From the NCBI RefSeq assembly GCF_006715485.1, contig NZ_VFNH01000002.1:1240001-1304000 (forward strand): a DNA stretch of 64,000 bases, in the 5' to 3' direction. This document shows, one piece after another, positions 7,617 to 16,914 of this stretch. The stretch's first letter is position 1; every line of letters begins with the position of its first letter. The stretch comes from Herbaspirillum sp. SJZ107. GTDB taxonomy: Bacteria > Pseudomonadota > Gammaproteobacteria > Burkholderiales > Burkholderiaceae_D. The notes below the pieces were generated by a model. It ran no database searches. It worked only from the letters and a program-made list of their open reading frames with translations, and was not told the DNA's origin. Position numbers and translations under genes: made by a program.

Positions 7617-9270
7617 ATTTGCGCGCCTGTACGCCGAACTCGACGAGACCACCGCCACCAACCGCAAGCTCGACGCGCTGCGCAACTACTTCGAGCATGC
7701 GGCCCCCGAGAACGCCGCCTGGGCGGTCTACTTCCTGGCCGGCGGCAAGCCGCGCCAGGCGGTGCCGTCCAAGCTGATGCGCCAGTACGCGATCGAATAC
7801 GCCGGCCTGGACGACTGGCTGTTCGACGAGTGCTACGCCGCGGTCGGCGACATGGCCGAGACCATCGCCCACATCCTGCCGCCGCCGACGAAACACAGCG
7901 ACGTCGGCCTGGCGGTGTGGATGGAAGAGCGCATCGGGCCGCTGCGCGGCGCCGACCCGGCCACCATCCGCGAGGCGCTGTTTTCCTACTGGGACGAGCT
8001 GACCTGGCGCGAGCGCTTCCTGTTCGTGAAACTGATCGGCGGCGGCTTCCGGGTTGGCGTGTCGAAACTGCTCGTCACGCGCGCGCTGGCGGCGATCGCC
8101 GCGGTGGATTCCAAGCTGATCGCCCAGCGCCTGATGGGCTGGACCGACGGCCGCGTGCGCCCGACCGGCGCCGGCTTCCTGCAATTGATCGCGGCCCAGT
8201 CCGACGACGAGCACAAGCTGCGCGGCGGCCAGCCCTATCCCTTCTTCCTGGCGCACCAGCTGCAGGGCGAGCCGGCGGGCCTCGGCGACATGGCCGACTG
8301 GCAGGTCGAGTGGAAGTACGACGGCATCCGCGCCCAGCTGGTGCGGCGCGGCGGCCAGAATTACCTGTGGTCGCGCGGCGAAGACCTGATCACCGAGCGC
8401 TTCCCGGAGCTGGCCGCGCTGGTGCTGCCGGAAGGGACGGTGGTCGATGGCGAGGTGCTTGTGTGGCTGGATTCCGATGCGCCGGCGCCGTTTGCCGACC
8501 TGCAGAAGCGCATCGGCCGCAAGACCCTGTCGGCCAAGTTCTTGAGCGAGTACCCGGCGGTGCTGCTGGCCTACGACCTATTGGAACTGGACGGCGTCGA
8601 CCTGCGCACGCTGCCCCAGCACGAGCGGCGCGCACTGCTCGAGACGCTGGTCACCGGCGTCGCCAGGCCGCAGCTGCGCATCTCGCCGCTGGTCACGGCC
8701 GATACCTGGGAAGATCTGGGAAAACTGCGTGGGGAGTCGAGATCGCGCGGTGTCGAGGGCATGATGCTGAAGGCGCGCGATGCCCATTACGGCGTCGGCC
8801 GCACCAAGGACGTCGGCACCTGGTGGAAGTGGAAGATCGATCCGTACGCGATCGACGCGGTGCTGATCTATGCCCAGGCCGGCAGCGGGCGGCGCGCGTC
8901 GCTGTACACCGACTACACCTTCGCGGTCTGGGACGGCGAGGGGGCGGAGCGCAAGCTGGTGCCCTTCGCCAAGGCCTATTCCGGCCTGACCGACGCCGAG
9001 ATCCGCCAGGTCGACAATGCGGTGCGCAAGACCACGGTCGAGAAGTTCGGGCCGGTGCGCTCCGTGAAACCGACCATGGTGTTCGAGATCGGCTTCGAGG
9101 GCATCGCGCTGTCGACCCGGCACAAGGCCGGCATCGCGGTGCGCTTCCCGCGCATCCTGCGGCGGCGCGACGACAAGACGGTGGAGCAGGCCGATACGCT
9201 GGATACGCTGAAGGGACTGCTGGAAGCGGTGCCGGCCGAGGTCGATATCGAGCCCGAGGTAGCGTCATGA
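7609..9270 (+). CDS. ATP-dependent DNA ligase (repair cluster type)
   Basis: A 553-residue ATP-dependent ligase. The adenylated lysine is K236 in E-W-K-Y-D-G-I-R, followed by motif III (VVDGEVL), motif IV ([10 protein letters not shown]) and motif V (WWKWK). The N-terminal DNA-binding domain occupies about 1-210 and an OB-fold lies at the C-terminus. GAGGAGG lies upstream of the ATG, inside the end of the exonuclease gene. Such ligases seal nicks in single- or double-strand repair and are distinct from the essential NAD-dependent LigA. The gene overlaps both neighbours, indicating one polycistronic message. Confidence 0.95.
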   Translation: MREFARLYAELDETTATNRKLDALRNYFEHAAPENAAWAVYFLAGGKPRQAVPSKLMRQYAIEYAGLDDWLFDECYAAVGDMAETIAHILPPPTKHSDVGLAVWMEERIGPLRGADPATIREALFSYWDELTWRERFLFVKLIGGGFRVGVSKLLVTRALAAIAAVDSKLIAQRLMGWTDGRVRPTGAGFLQLIAAQSDDEHKLRGGQPYPFFLAHQLQGEPAGLGDMADWQVEWKYDGIRAQLVRRGGQNYLWSRGEDLITERFPELAALVLPEGTVVDGEVLVWLDSDAPAPFADLQKRIGRKTLSAKFLSEYPAVLLAYDLLELDGVDLRTLPQHERRALLETLVTGVARPQLRISPLVTADTWEDLGKLRGESRSRGVEGMMLKARDAHYGVGRTKDVGTWWKWKIDPYAIDAVLIYAQAGSGRRASLYTDYTFAVWDGEGAERKLVPFAKAYSGLTDAEIRQVDNAVRKTTVEKFGPVRSVKPTMVFEIGFEGIALSTRHKAGIAVRFPRILRRRDDKTVEQADTLDTLKGLLEAVPAEVDIEPEVAS

Positions 9271-11762
9271 CGCGTTCGCAGGCCGAGCAGGCGGTCGACA
9301 GCTGGTTCGCCGGGCGCGGCTGGAAGGTCTTTCCCTTCCAGCGCGCGGTATGGAAGGCGGCCTTGGCCGGGCAGTCCGGGCTGCTGCACGCGAACACCGG
9401 CGCCGGCAAGACCTACGCCGTGTGGTTCGCGGCGCTGCTGCGCGGCGCGAATCGCTCGCGCCGCAGCCGCAGCGGCGTACGGGTGCTGTGGCTGACGCCG
9501 ATGCGCGCGCTGGCGGCCGACACCCAGCGTTCGCTGGAAGTATCGGCGGCCGATCTGGCTGCCGCCAGCCCGGACGTGGTCGGCGCATGGTCGATCGGCG
9601 CGCGCACCGGCGACACCGGCTCGGCCGAGCGCGCGCGCCAGTCGAAAAGCCTGCCGGGCGCGCTGATCACGACGCCGGAGAGCCTGTCGCTGCTGCTGTC
9701 GCATGCAGGCGCGCGCGACCAGTTCAAGCACCTCGACATGGTCATCATCGACGAGTGGCACGAACTGATGGGCAGCAAGCGCGGCGTGCAGGTGCAGCTG
9801 GCGCTGGCACGCTTGCGGCGCTGGAATCCGGAACTGGTCGTGTGGGGCCTGTCGGCGACCATGGGCAACCTGCAGGATGCGCGCAACGTGCTGCTCGGGA
9901 CGGATGCCGACGAGAGCAAGGGTGTGCTGGTCGAGGGCGACCTGAAAAAGCAGATCGTGGTCGACTGCCTGATTCCGCCGACCGTCTCGCGCTTTCCCTG
10001 GGGCGGCCACCTCGGCCTGCAGATGCTGCAGCCGGTCATCGACGAGATCGACAAGAGCGGCTCGACGCTGGTGTTCACCAACACGCGCGCGCAGTCCGAG
10101 ATCTGGTACCAGAACCTGATCGAGGCGCGCCCCGACTGGGCCGGCGTGGTGGCGCTGCACCACGGCTCGCTCGACCGCGAGGTGCGCGAATGGGTCGAGA
10201 AGGGCTTGAAGAACGGCGAACTGAAGGCCGTGATCTGCACCGCCAGCCTCGACCTGGGCGTGGACTTCCTGCCGGTCGAGCGCGTGCTGCAGGTCGGCAG
10301 CGCCAAGAACATCGCGCGCCTGCTGCAGCGCGCCGGCCGCAGCGGCCACGCGCCGGGACGGATCTCGCGCGTGACGCTGGTGCCGACCAACAGCCTGGAA
10401 TTGCTGGAAGCGGCCGGCGCCAAGCGCGCGGTGGCCAGCCGCCGCATCGAGGCGCGCCAGGTGCCGAATAAACCCTTCGACGTGCTGGTGCAGCACCTGG
10501 TGACGATCGCGCTGGGCGGCGGCTTCCGCTCGGAAGAGCTGTACGAGGAAGTGAAAACCGCGTGGTCCTACCGCAACCTGACCCCGGAAGAGTGGCAGTG
10601 GGCACTGGATTTCGTCGCGCGCGGCGGCCAGAGCCTGACCGTGTATCCGGAATACCGGCGCGTGCTGCCGGACGAGGAGGGCGTCTACCGCGTGCCCGAC
10701 GCCACCATCGGCCGGCGCCACCGGATGAGCATCGGCACCATCGTCTCGGATGCCCAGATGCAGGTGCAGTACGTCAGCGGCGGGCGCATCGGCAGCGTCG
10801 AGGAATCCTTCGTCGGCCGTCTCAAGCCGGGCGACCATTTCCTGTTCAGCGGCCGCATCCTCGAACTGGTGCGCGTCCATGAAATGACGGCTTACGTCAA
10901 GCGCAGCACCAGTACCCGCGGCGCGATCAGCCGCTGGGGCGGAACCAAGGTGCCGCTCAGCGCCGAGATGGCGCGTGCCGGGCTGGAAGAGCTGGAGCGG
11001 GCGGCGCAGGGCGTCTTCGAGGGCCCGGAAATGCAGGCGGTGCGCCCGCTGCTGGAAGTGCAGGCCAACTGGTCGTCGCTGCCCACCGGCGCGGTGCTGG
11101 TGGTCGAGAGCATGAAGAGCCGCGAGGGCTGGCACCTGTTCGTGTATCCGTTCGGCGGCCGCTCGGTGCACACCGGGCTGGCTTCGCTGCTGGCCTTCCG
11201 CGTGGGCAGCATCATGCCGTCGACCTTTTCGGTGGCGGTGAACGACTACGGCTTCGAACTGCTGTCGCCGGAGCCGGTCGACTGGGCGACCCTGTTCAAG
11301 GGCGCGACCGGGCTTGAGGTCGGCCTGTTCGATACCGGGCGCCTGCTCGAGGACGTGCTCGACAGCCTGAACGCGACCCAGCTGGCGCAGCGGCGCTTCC
11401 GCGAGGTGGCGCGGATTTCCGGGCTGGTGTCGCAGGGCTTCCCGGGGCAGCGCAAGTCGATGCGCCAGGTGCAGGCCTCGTCGGCGCTGTTCTACGAAGT
11501 CTTCCGCAAGCACGACAGCGGCAACCTGCTGCTCACGCAGGCCGAGCGCGAAGTGCTCGAGCAGGAACTGGAACTGACCCGGCTGCGCGACACGCTCAAC
11601 GCGCTGCACGGGCGCCGCATCGCCTACCACGAGGTCAAGCGCGCCACGCCGTTCGGCTTCCCGCTGATGGTCGAGCGTTTCCGCGAAAAGGTGTCGACCG
11701 AGAAGCTGTCGGACCGGGTGGCGCGCATGGTGCGCGAACTGGAAAAGGCGGCCGCGGCATGA
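9267..11762 (+). CDS. Ligase-associated DEXH box helicase (Lhr-core type)
   Basis: An 831-residue Lhr-family superfamily 2 helicase. Walker A is NTGAGKT (43-49) and the Walker B box is D162-E-W-H, the DEWH variant. The second RecA domain contains [13 protein letters not shown] and the motif VI segment LQRAGRSGH, and the Lhr winged-helix and C-terminal core follow. The ATG overlaps the ligase stop (ATGA), and the stop overlaps the pdeM start. Known Lhr-core proteins are 3'-to-5' DNA translocases. Co-occurrence with the exonuclease and ligase indicates a DNA break or crosslink repair role. The length suits the ligase-associated subfamily rather than the much longer Lhr. Confidence 0.94.
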   Translation: MTRSQAEQAVDSWFAGRGWKVFPFQRAVWKAALAGQSGLLHANTGAGKTYAVWFAALLRGANRSRRSRSGVRVLWLTPMRALAADTQRSLEVSAADLAAASPDVVGAWSIGARTGDTGSAERARQSKSLPGALITTPESLSLLLSHAGARDQFKHLDMVIIDEWHELMGSKRGVQVQLALARLRRWNPELVVWGLSATMGNLQDARNVLLGTDADESKGVLVEGDLKKQIVVDCLIPPTVSRFPWGGHLGLQMLQPVIDEIDKSGSTLVFTNTRAQSEIWYQNLIEARPDWAGVVALHHGSLDREVREWVEKGLKNGELKAVICTASLDLGVDFLPVERVLQVGSAKNIARLLQRAGRSGHAPGRISRVTLVPTNSLELLEAAGAKRAVASRRIEARQVPNKPFDVLVQHLVTIALGGGFRSEELYEEVKTAWSYRNLTPEEWQWALDFVARGGQSLTVYPEYRRVLPDEEGVYRVPDATIGRRHRMSIGTIVSDAQMQVQYVSGGRIGSVEESFVGRLKPGDHFLFSGRILELVRVHEMTAYVKRSTSTRGAISRWGGTKVPLSAEMARAGLEELERAAQGVFEGPEMQAVRPLLEVQANWSSLPTGAVLVVESMKSREGWHLFVYPFGGRSVHTGLASLLAFRVGSIMPSTFSVAVNDYGFELLSPEPVDWATLFKGATGLEVGLFDTGRLLEDVLDSLNATQLAQRRFREVARISGLVSQGFPGQRKSMRQVQASSALFYEVFRKHDSGNLLLTQAEREVLEQELELTRLRDTLNALHGRRIAYHEVKRATPFGFPLMVERFREKVSTEKLSDRVARMVRELEKAAAA

Positions 11763-12436
11763 ACCAAGGTGACAATGGCGGTCCGCGTGATGCAGCGGCG
11801 CTGGCACTGGCCGGCGAACGGGTACTGCTGTTGCCGCAGAAAGCCGTGTACTGGCCGCGCCTCGAGATGCTGGTCATCGCCGACATCCACTTCGGCAAGG
11901 CCGCCGCTTTCCGCTCGTTCGGCATTCCGGTACCGCACGGCACCACCAACGAAAACCTGGATGGGCTCGACACCCTGATCGACGCCACCGGCGCCACGCA
12001 CGTCCTGTTTCTGGGCGACTTCCTGCACGCGCGCGCTTCGCATGCCGCCGCCACCCAGGCGGCGATGCTGGCCTGGCGCCGCCGCCGCTGCGACCTGGTG
12101 CTGACGCTGGTGCGCGGCAACCACGACAAGCATGCCGGCGATCCGGCCGAGGCGCTCGGCATCGACCTGGTCGACGAGCCTTATACGGTCGGGCCGTTTT
12201 CCTTCTGCCACCATCCGGACATCGACGCGCCGGGTTACGTGCTGGCCGGCCACGTCCATCCGGCCTATGTGCTGGCGACCCGTTCGGACGCCTTGCGGCT
12301 GCCGTGTTTCGTGGTGGGACCGGCGCGCATGATCCTGCCTTCTTTCGGTTCATTTACCGGGGGCTACACGGTGAAGCCGGCGCCGGGCGAGCGCATTTTC
12401 GTGACGTCTGGCGAGGCCGTGCATAGCGTACGTTAG
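11759..12436 (+). CDS. pdeM: Ligase-associated DNA damage response endonuclease PdeM
   Basis: A 225-residue calcineurin-like metallophosphoesterase. The metal motifs are all intact: D42-I-H44, G86-D87, G120-N-H and G164-H165-V-H167. The start overlaps the helicase stop by four bases (ATGA), which fixes it. Family members found in this cluster are manganese-dependent phosphodiesterases acting on DNA. It is the last gene of the repair operon; a 9-bp inverted repeat (12424-12432 and 12462-12470) flanks its end. Confidence 0.92.
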   Translation: MNQGDNGGPRDAAALALAGERVLLLPQKAVYWPRLEMLVIADIHFGKAAAFRSFGIPVPHGTTNENLDGLDTLIDATGATHVLFLGDFLHARASHAAATQAAMLAWRRRRCDLVLTLVRGNHDKHAGDPAEALGIDLVDEPYTVGPFSFCHHPDIDAPGYVLAGHVHPAYVLATRSDALRLPCFVVGPARMILPSFGSFTGGYTVKPAPGERIFVTSGEAVHSVR

Positions 12437-12508
12437 CGCACCGAGGTTTACGGATGGGCAGCGTACGCTAGGTACATCGAAATTTCACGCGCGAGCCCGG
12501 AGGACATC

Positions 12509-13660
12509 ATGGCGAATACATCCAAAAAACTGGCTGCGGCCGTGGTCACGGCACTGCCGCTGCTGTCGATCACCGTTGCGGGGACGGTCCAGGCCCAGGA
12601 CCGCCACCCGCGCGCTGCCGCCATCGCGCCGCGCATCGAAGGTTTCAACGTCGACGAAGTGCGCCGCCTGGAACCGGGCACCGAACTGAATTTCGACCTG
12701 TACGGCTCTCCGGGCGGCAATGCCACGGTGCGCATCGACGGCGCCACGCGCAACCTGCACCTGACCGAGACCCGTCCCGGTACCTACCAGGGCACCTACA
12801 CCATCGGCACCCACGACCGCCTGCGTCCGGATAGCCAGGTGACGGCCAACCTGCGCGCCGGCGGCCAGGTCATCACGCGCCTGCTGGGCGAACCGCTGGT
12901 GCGCGGGCCGGTTGGCCGCGACGATGGCGGGCGCCTGGCCGCAGTCCCGCACGTCGAGAGCTTCGATGTGCGCGGAAGCAACGATCTCGGTCCGGGCAAC
13001 GACCTGCAATTCACCGTGTTCGGTACGCCGGGCGCCAAGGTCGACGTGCAGATCGCCGGCACCTCGGGCGTGTTCGCGCTGCCGGAAGTACGGCCGGGCC
13101 AGTACAGCGGCGTGTACCGCATCCGCCGCAACGACAACATCGCGCCGGATGCGCCGGTCACCGCCACCATCCGCGCCAATGGCCGCTACACCACCGCGAT
13201 GCTCGGCCATCCGCTGCTGGCCGGCGGTCCGCCGCCGCGCGCGGCCGGTCCCGACCTGCGTCCGGGCCCGCCGCCGGCCCCGCGTGATGCGCGACCGGCG
13301 CCGCGTGACGACCGCGTCGCACGCTACTGCACCAATTGCGCGACGATCGAAGCGATCAACGTGGTGCAGGCAAACGGCCAGGCCTCGGCGCTCGGTACCC
13401 TGGGCGGCGCCGCGGTCGGTGGCCTGCTGGGCAACCAGGTCGGCAGCGGTAGCGGCCGTACGGCGGCGACTGCTGCCGGCGCCGTGGCAGGCGCGCTGGC
13501 CGGGCGCAGCATCGAACGCAATGCCCGCAGCGGCGACCGTTTCGAGGTCGTGGTGCGCTACGACAATGGCGCAACTCAGAACATTTCCTACGACAATGAC
13601 CCGGGTTTCCGCGTAGGCGACCAGGTGAAGGTCAACGGCAACGTGCTGGTACGTGACTGA
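12509..13660 (+). CDS. Exported protein with duplicated beta domain and glycine-zipper 2TM domain
   Basis: A 383-residue exported protein. The signal peptide ends near Q28-A-Q30. Two clearly homologous domains follow (about 38-131 and 143-237); the pairs NFDLYGSPGG/QFTVFGTPGA, TRPGTYQGTY/VRPGQYSGVY and RLLGEPLV/AMLGHPLL show an internal duplication. A proline-rich linker (239-268) leads to a C-x-x-C pair (274-277) and a glycine-zipper segment (296-336, GGAAVGGLLGNQVGSG) like that of SlyB/OmpA-type envelope proteins. GGAGG precedes the ATG at good spacing. Function is unknown; an outer-membrane or periplasmic structural role is likely. Confidence 0.85.
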   Translation: MANTSKKLAAAVVTALPLLSITVAGTVQAQDRHPRAAAIAPRIEGFNVDEVRRLEPGTELNFDLYGSPGGNATVRIDGATRNLHLTETRPGTYQGTYTIGTHDRLRPDSQVTANLRAGGQVITRLLGEPLVRGPVGRDDGGRLAAVPHVESFDVRGSNDLGPGNDLQFTVFGTPGAKVDVQIAGTSGVFALPEVRPGQYSGVYRIRRNDNIAPDAPVTATIRANGRYTTAMLGHPLLAGGPPPRAAGPDLRPGPPPAPRDARPAPRDDRVARYCTNCATIEAINVVQANGQASALGTLGGAAVGGLLGNQVGSGSGRTAATAAGAVAGALAGRSIERNARSGDRFEVVVRYDNGATQNISYDNDPGFRVGDQVKVNGNVLVRD

Positions 13661-13890
13661 CAGGCAAGGCGACTCGGACTCCGGCGGCCGGGGCTGCCGG
13701 AATCCTGGTGAGCACGGTTAGGAATTACAGAAGAAAACGCTTCAGTGTAGGCGTAGCGGCTCAGGGTTGAATGGCTGGGCCAGCTGTCGGAAAATTAGAT
13801 GCAGTGCGGGTAATTTAAGTAGAGCCAGCGCTGAAGAAAGCCGGCGCGGCCATTGCCCGCGCAAAGGCGACGCCCAGAGGCACCATGAAC

Positions 13891-13922
13891 AAAAGCCGGC
13901 CCTTGCAGGAGCCGGCTTTTTT
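13891..13922. terminator. Bidirectional intrinsic terminator
   Basis: The arms AAAAGCCGGC and GCCGGCTTTT enclose a ten-base loop, and the hairpin continues into a T run. The matching A run on the left makes it active in both directions in principle. It lies between the convergent exported-protein and FNR-like genes. Confidence 0.85.
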
Positions 13923-13990
13923 ATTGATCAGTCTGCCTCGGCGGCGCAAACGGTCCCGAGCAGGTTCCGGCGTAGTCGAACCTTTGGCAA

Positions 13991-14037
13991 GCGCGGCTGG
14001 CTGCAGTGGCCGCTGTGGCCATTGCAGCCAGCCGCGC
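13991..14037. repeat. Perfect 15-bp inverted repeat downstream of the FNR-like gene
   Basis: The arms GCGCGGCTGGCTGCA and TGCAGCCAGCCGCGC are exact complements separated by 17 bases that can themselves pair (GGCC/GGCC). The repeat starts 12 bases past the end of the regulator gene. No T run follows, so it may stabilise the 3' end of the message rather than act as a classic terminator. Confidence 0.75.
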
Positions 14038-14048
14038 CGGTTCAGGCT

Positions 14049-14903
14049 TCAGGCCGTGGCCAGCACCTGGCCGTCGCCGGAATCGGCATCGGCCTTGTGC
14101 TTGGCGTTCTGCTTGGCGCGCGAACGGGAAGGCGGCAGGCGGCGCAGCGTCTTGAGCGCTTCCGGATCCTTGATCCCGATGGTGCGCTGGTCGACGGTGA
14201 TCAGGCCGATCTCGTTGAAGGCGGACAGCGTGCGGCTGACCGTTTCCAGCGTCAGGCCGAGATAGCTGCCGATTTCGTGCCGCGTCATGCGCAGGTTGAA
14301 CAGCTTGCTCGAGTAGCCCATCGCCGCGAAGCGGTCGGCCAGCGAGATCAGGAAGCGGGCCACCCGCGCCTCGGCCGACAGGGCGCCGAGCATGCCGATC
14401 ATTGCCTGTTCACGCACCAGCTCGCGGCTCATCACCCCGTACATCAGGTTCTCGAGCTCGGCGTGCACGCGGCCCAGGGCCGTGAGCTTCTTGAACGGCA
14501 CCAGGATCAGGTCGCAGTCGGACAGCGCGACGGCTTCCGAAGCGTAGTGGCGGGTGTGGATGCCGTCGACGCCGAGCATATCGCCCTTCATCGGGAAGCT
14601 GAGCACCTGCTCGTTGCCGAATTCGTCGATCAGCACCGTTTTCAGGAAGCCGGAATTGACGATGTAGAGGGTGTCGAAGGCCTGGCCGATCGTGTGCACG
14701 CGCTGGCCCGTCTTGAACTGCACGTGCTGGAACAGGAGTTCTTCGGTGTTCATCGACACCGCGGCCGGGATGTGCAGCAGATCGCACACTTCCTTCAGGT
14801 TGGACCACAGGCGCCCCTGGCGCTGGCGACCGGCTTCCATCTGGGACGAGTGCAGGGTCGATTGGGCGGCGTTGCGTTGTTCTGACATTGGCTGGGACTG
14901 CAT
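14049..14903 (-). CDS. Crp/Fnr family transcriptional regulator, FNR-like without iron-sulfur cysteines
   Basis: A 284-residue regulator with a cyclic nucleotide-binding-like beta roll (about 50-170) and a C-terminal winged helix. The recognition helix reads L-E-T-V-S-R-T-L-S, carrying the E-xx-S-R pattern FNR uses to read TTGAT half-sites. Only two cysteines are visible (EVCDLL and LSDCDL), so the four-cysteine oxygen-sensing cluster of FNR is absent. The 14903 start (MQSQPMSEQRN) has GGAG at six-base spacing; an ATG six bases upstream is too close to that site. A basic tail (PSRSRAKQNAKHK) extends the C-terminus. The effector is unknown; it may act with an unsensed or haem-based signal as in DNR-type proteins. 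Confidence 0.88.
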   Translation of the reverse strand: MQSQPMSEQRNAAQSTLHSSQMEAGRQRQGRLWSNLKEVCDLLHIPAAVSMNTEELLFQHVQFKTGQRVHTIGQAFDTLYIVNSGFLKTVLIDEFGNEQVLSFPMKGDMLGVDGIHTRHYASEAVALSDCDLILVPFKKLTALGRVHAELENLMYGVMSRELVREQAMIGMLGALSAEARVARFLISLADRFAAMGYSSKLFNLRMTRHEIGSYLGLTLETVSRTLSAFNEIGLITVDQRTIGIKDPEALKTLRRLPPSRSRAKQNAKHKADADSGDGQVLATA

Positions 14904-15308
14904 ACTCATCTCCAGGTAAAGGAAATCAAGGTTTCAGGCGGTTCCCGGCCGGGTCAGCTGACGGGTGCGATGTGCACCACGTCGACTGGTCAAAGCGTCA
15001 AACACAACGCCCTAGACCTGGATATGGACCGCAAGCAAGTCGAAACGCTGAAATCAGTATGCCAACACGAGTTCGGCATTCATATCAGTAACGGCTGAAT
15101 GTGTAGGTAGGACGGAGCGTCAGCTTGTAGGAGTTTTCTGACTTCTAGAGGATGGCGCAGAGGGGGATCGGGTGCCGGATGCTGTAGGAGAGGCATCCGG
15201 ACTGGCATGTGCTTACCGGGGCGATTGGCCGGCAAGCCGCACTAATGTTGCGTGAAAAGGTCAAAAATCATTACATGCTGGAATAAACCGAGGCTTTTCA
15301 GCGTCAGG
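14904..15308. other. Intergenic region, GGA-rich
   Basis: No gene is recognised in these 405 bases, which lie upstream of the FNR-like gene and downstream of the GacA-like regulator. The plus strand from 15103 to 15205 is unusually rich in GGA triplets (for example GTAGGTAGGACGGAGCG, TTGTAGGAG, AGAGGATGG). It includes a hairpin (CCGGATGC 15175-15182 with GCATCCGG 15193-15200) presenting TGTAGGAGAG in its loop. This resembles a CsrA/RsmA-binding RNA but no clear terminator follows. Confidence 0.35.
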
Positions 15309-15953
15309 TTAGGCCTTCATCGGTGCCAGCAGACGGTGTGCCACCGCGTACTGGACCATTTCCGACAGCGAGGTCATGCCCATTTTCTGCATGATGCGGG
15401 TCTTGTGGGTGCTCACCGTCTTGACCGACAGGTGCAGGTTGTTGGCGATCTCGGTGATCGACTTGCCGCCCACCAGCAGCGAGAACACTTCGAATTCGCG
15501 GTCCGACAGCTGCTTGTGCAGCAGCTGTTCGTTGGGGGCCATGATGTTCAGCGCCAGCTGCTCGGCCACCTCGGTACTGATGTAGGGGCGGCCGGAGGCG
15601 ACCTTGCGGATGGCGCCGACCAGCTGGGTGCCGGCGCTTTCCTTGGTCAGGTAGCCCTGGGCGCCGGCGCGGATGGCGCGCACCGCGTATTGCTCTTCCT
15701 CGTGCATGGTGAGGATCAGGATCGCCAGCTTGGGCGCTTCGCTGCGCACCTGGCGGATCAGGTCGACGCCGCTGCGGCCGGGCATCGACAGGTCGAGCAG
15801 CAGCAGGTCGAAGCCGCCCTGGCGGACCAGCGACAGCACCTCGAAGCCATTGATGGCTTCGCCGACGATTTCGATGTCGAGTGCGCCGTCGAGGATGCGC
15901 TTGAGGCCTTCGCGCATGATGGTGTGGTCGTCGGCGATGACAATGCGGATCAT
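15309..15953 (-). CDS. NarL/FixJ-type response regulator, UvrY/GacA-like
   Basis: A 214-residue response regulator. The receiver domain has D8-D9, the phospho-acceptor D54 in LLLLDLSMPG, and the later LTMHEEE and YLTKES segments. A LuxR-type helix-turn-helix fills about 148-205 (LSDREFEVFSLLVGGKS, then VKTVSTHKTRIMQKM). The length and sequence resemble UvrY/GacA/SirA regulators, which control Csr/Rsm small RNAs, but other NarL-family roles are possible. No sensor kinase is adjacent. The start at 15953 fits the beginning of the receiver fold (MIRIVIADDH). Confidence 0.88.
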   Translation of the reverse strand: MIRIVIADDHTIMREGLKRILDGALDIEIVGEAINGFEVLSLVRQGGFDLLLLDLSMPGRSGVDLIRQVRSEAPKLAILILTMHEEEQYAVRAIRAGAQGYLTKESAGTQLVGAIRKVASGRPYISTEVAEQLALNIMAPNEQLLHKQLSDREFEVFSLLVGGKSITEIANNLHLSVKTVSTHKTRIMQKMGMTSLSEMVQYAVAHRLLAPMKA

Positions 15954-16085
15954 AGAAGTCCCCAACCATGCGTATGAGTCAATGGTGCATCCTAGCACCT
16001 TCAAGACAGACTCATGTAAATTTTTTAACGAAAAGTCGCTCCCCGGCGGAAATCGCTTGCGCCGGGCCTCAGCCACCGGCTGCGT

Positions 16086-16550
16086 TCAGGTACCGGGCTC
16101 GCGGATCAGGCGGTGCACCAGTACCGGCCGGGTCGTTTGCGAGAGTACCTTGTTGGTTACACTACCGAGCAGCAGCTGGCCCCAGCCGCTGCGCCCGTGC
16201 GAGCCCATGAAGATCAGGTCACACTGTTGTTCCTCAGCAACGTCAACGATTTTCAGCGCCGCGGCGTCGGAAAATGCCGTCAAACAAGAATGCTTCAAAC
16301 CGGCTTGTGCTGCCGAGCGCATGATGGAGCCCATGTACTGCTCGCCCATCCGCCGCATCTGGTCGATGTAGTCTTCTTCGCTGGGGTAGGAGGGCGGGAT
16401 GATTTCGACGTACACGGGATACTGGTAGTCGGGGGCGACGAACAGGGCGAGCACTTCGGCGCCCATCTGTTTCGCGAACTGGACGCCGGCGCAGGCGGTG
16501 TGTTGCGAAACCGCCGAACCGTCAGTCGTGATCAGAATTTTCCGGTACAT
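16086..16550 (-). CDS. Universal stress protein (UspA family)
   Basis: A 154-residue single-domain Usp protein. The ATP-binding signature G116-xx-G119-x9-G129-S130 is intact in the segment GSHGRSGWGQLLLGS. GAGGAGG lies upstream of the ATG. Members of this family are induced by stress or growth arrest and bind ATP in the cytoplasm. The gene is upstream of the GacA-like regulator on the same strand with a 132-base gap, so co-transcription is possible but not shown. Confidence 0.93.
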   Translation of the reverse strand: MYRKILITTDGSAVSQHTACAGVQFAKQMGAEVLALFVAPDYQYPVYVEIIPPSYPSEEDYIDQMRRMGEQYMGSIMRSAAQAGLKHSCLTAFSDAAALKIVDVAEEQQCDLIFMGSHGRSGWGQLLLGSVTNKVLSQTTRPVLVHRLIREPGT

Positions 16551-16914
16551 GCTGAGTCCTCCTCTCAGGTCACGTTACCTCTATTGTAGTGCGCCTTTTC
16601 GCGGCCGGCGGATCGTAAATGATTGATCTTACTCAGAGATGTGCTCGCTAATCCGCGCGAAAACAGCAGCTGTCACAACGCCCCGCGATAAAAAAATACA
16701 ACACTTGCTTTGTGAAAATAACTAGAAACGACGTGAAAGATTGTACCGAAACTAAGTTTACTGAGGCATTCACAACGGTGCCGTACCGAAAGATTTACCT
16801 ACGGCAACCACACTGATACACTCGCCGTAATCTTGAGCTGTCTATTTACAGGCAGCATCCGCACCGACACCGCACAGATCATCGCGACATTTACATTATG
16901 GAGAAGCAGGGACT
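16551..16914. other. Intergenic region between divergent uspA-like and cheZ genes
   Basis: These 364 bases separate two divergent genes and should hold the promoters of both. The right half is more AT-rich than its surroundings. I looked for a flagellar sigma-28 promoter (TAAAGTTT and GCCGATAA at proper spacing) and found only the partial match CTAAGTTT near 16750 without a correctly spaced partner. No open frame or hairpin stands out. Confidence 0.4.

Larger units (their letters stand above)
13661..14048. other. Intergenic region with hairpins
   Basis: No protein-coding gene is seen in these 388 bases. They hold a short hairpin right after the exported-protein gene (TCCGGC and GCCGGA arms, 13679-13700), a bidirectional terminator (13891-13922) and a perfect 15-bp inverted repeat (13991-14037). 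The stretch 13741-13890 has no recognised content; a small RNA ending at the terminator cannot be excluded. Confidence 0.5.

Noticed and set aside
8976..11807. A 943-residue open frame on the minus strand
   Set aside because: It lies antisense to the ligase and Lhr-type helicase genes, has shadow-like composition (His/Arg/Ala/Gln rich) and matches no family; high GC creates such frames.
16740..16790. Possible sigma-28 flagellar promoter before cheZ
   Set aside because: Only CTAAGTTT is seen; the GCCG element is about 20 bases away, not the required 11.
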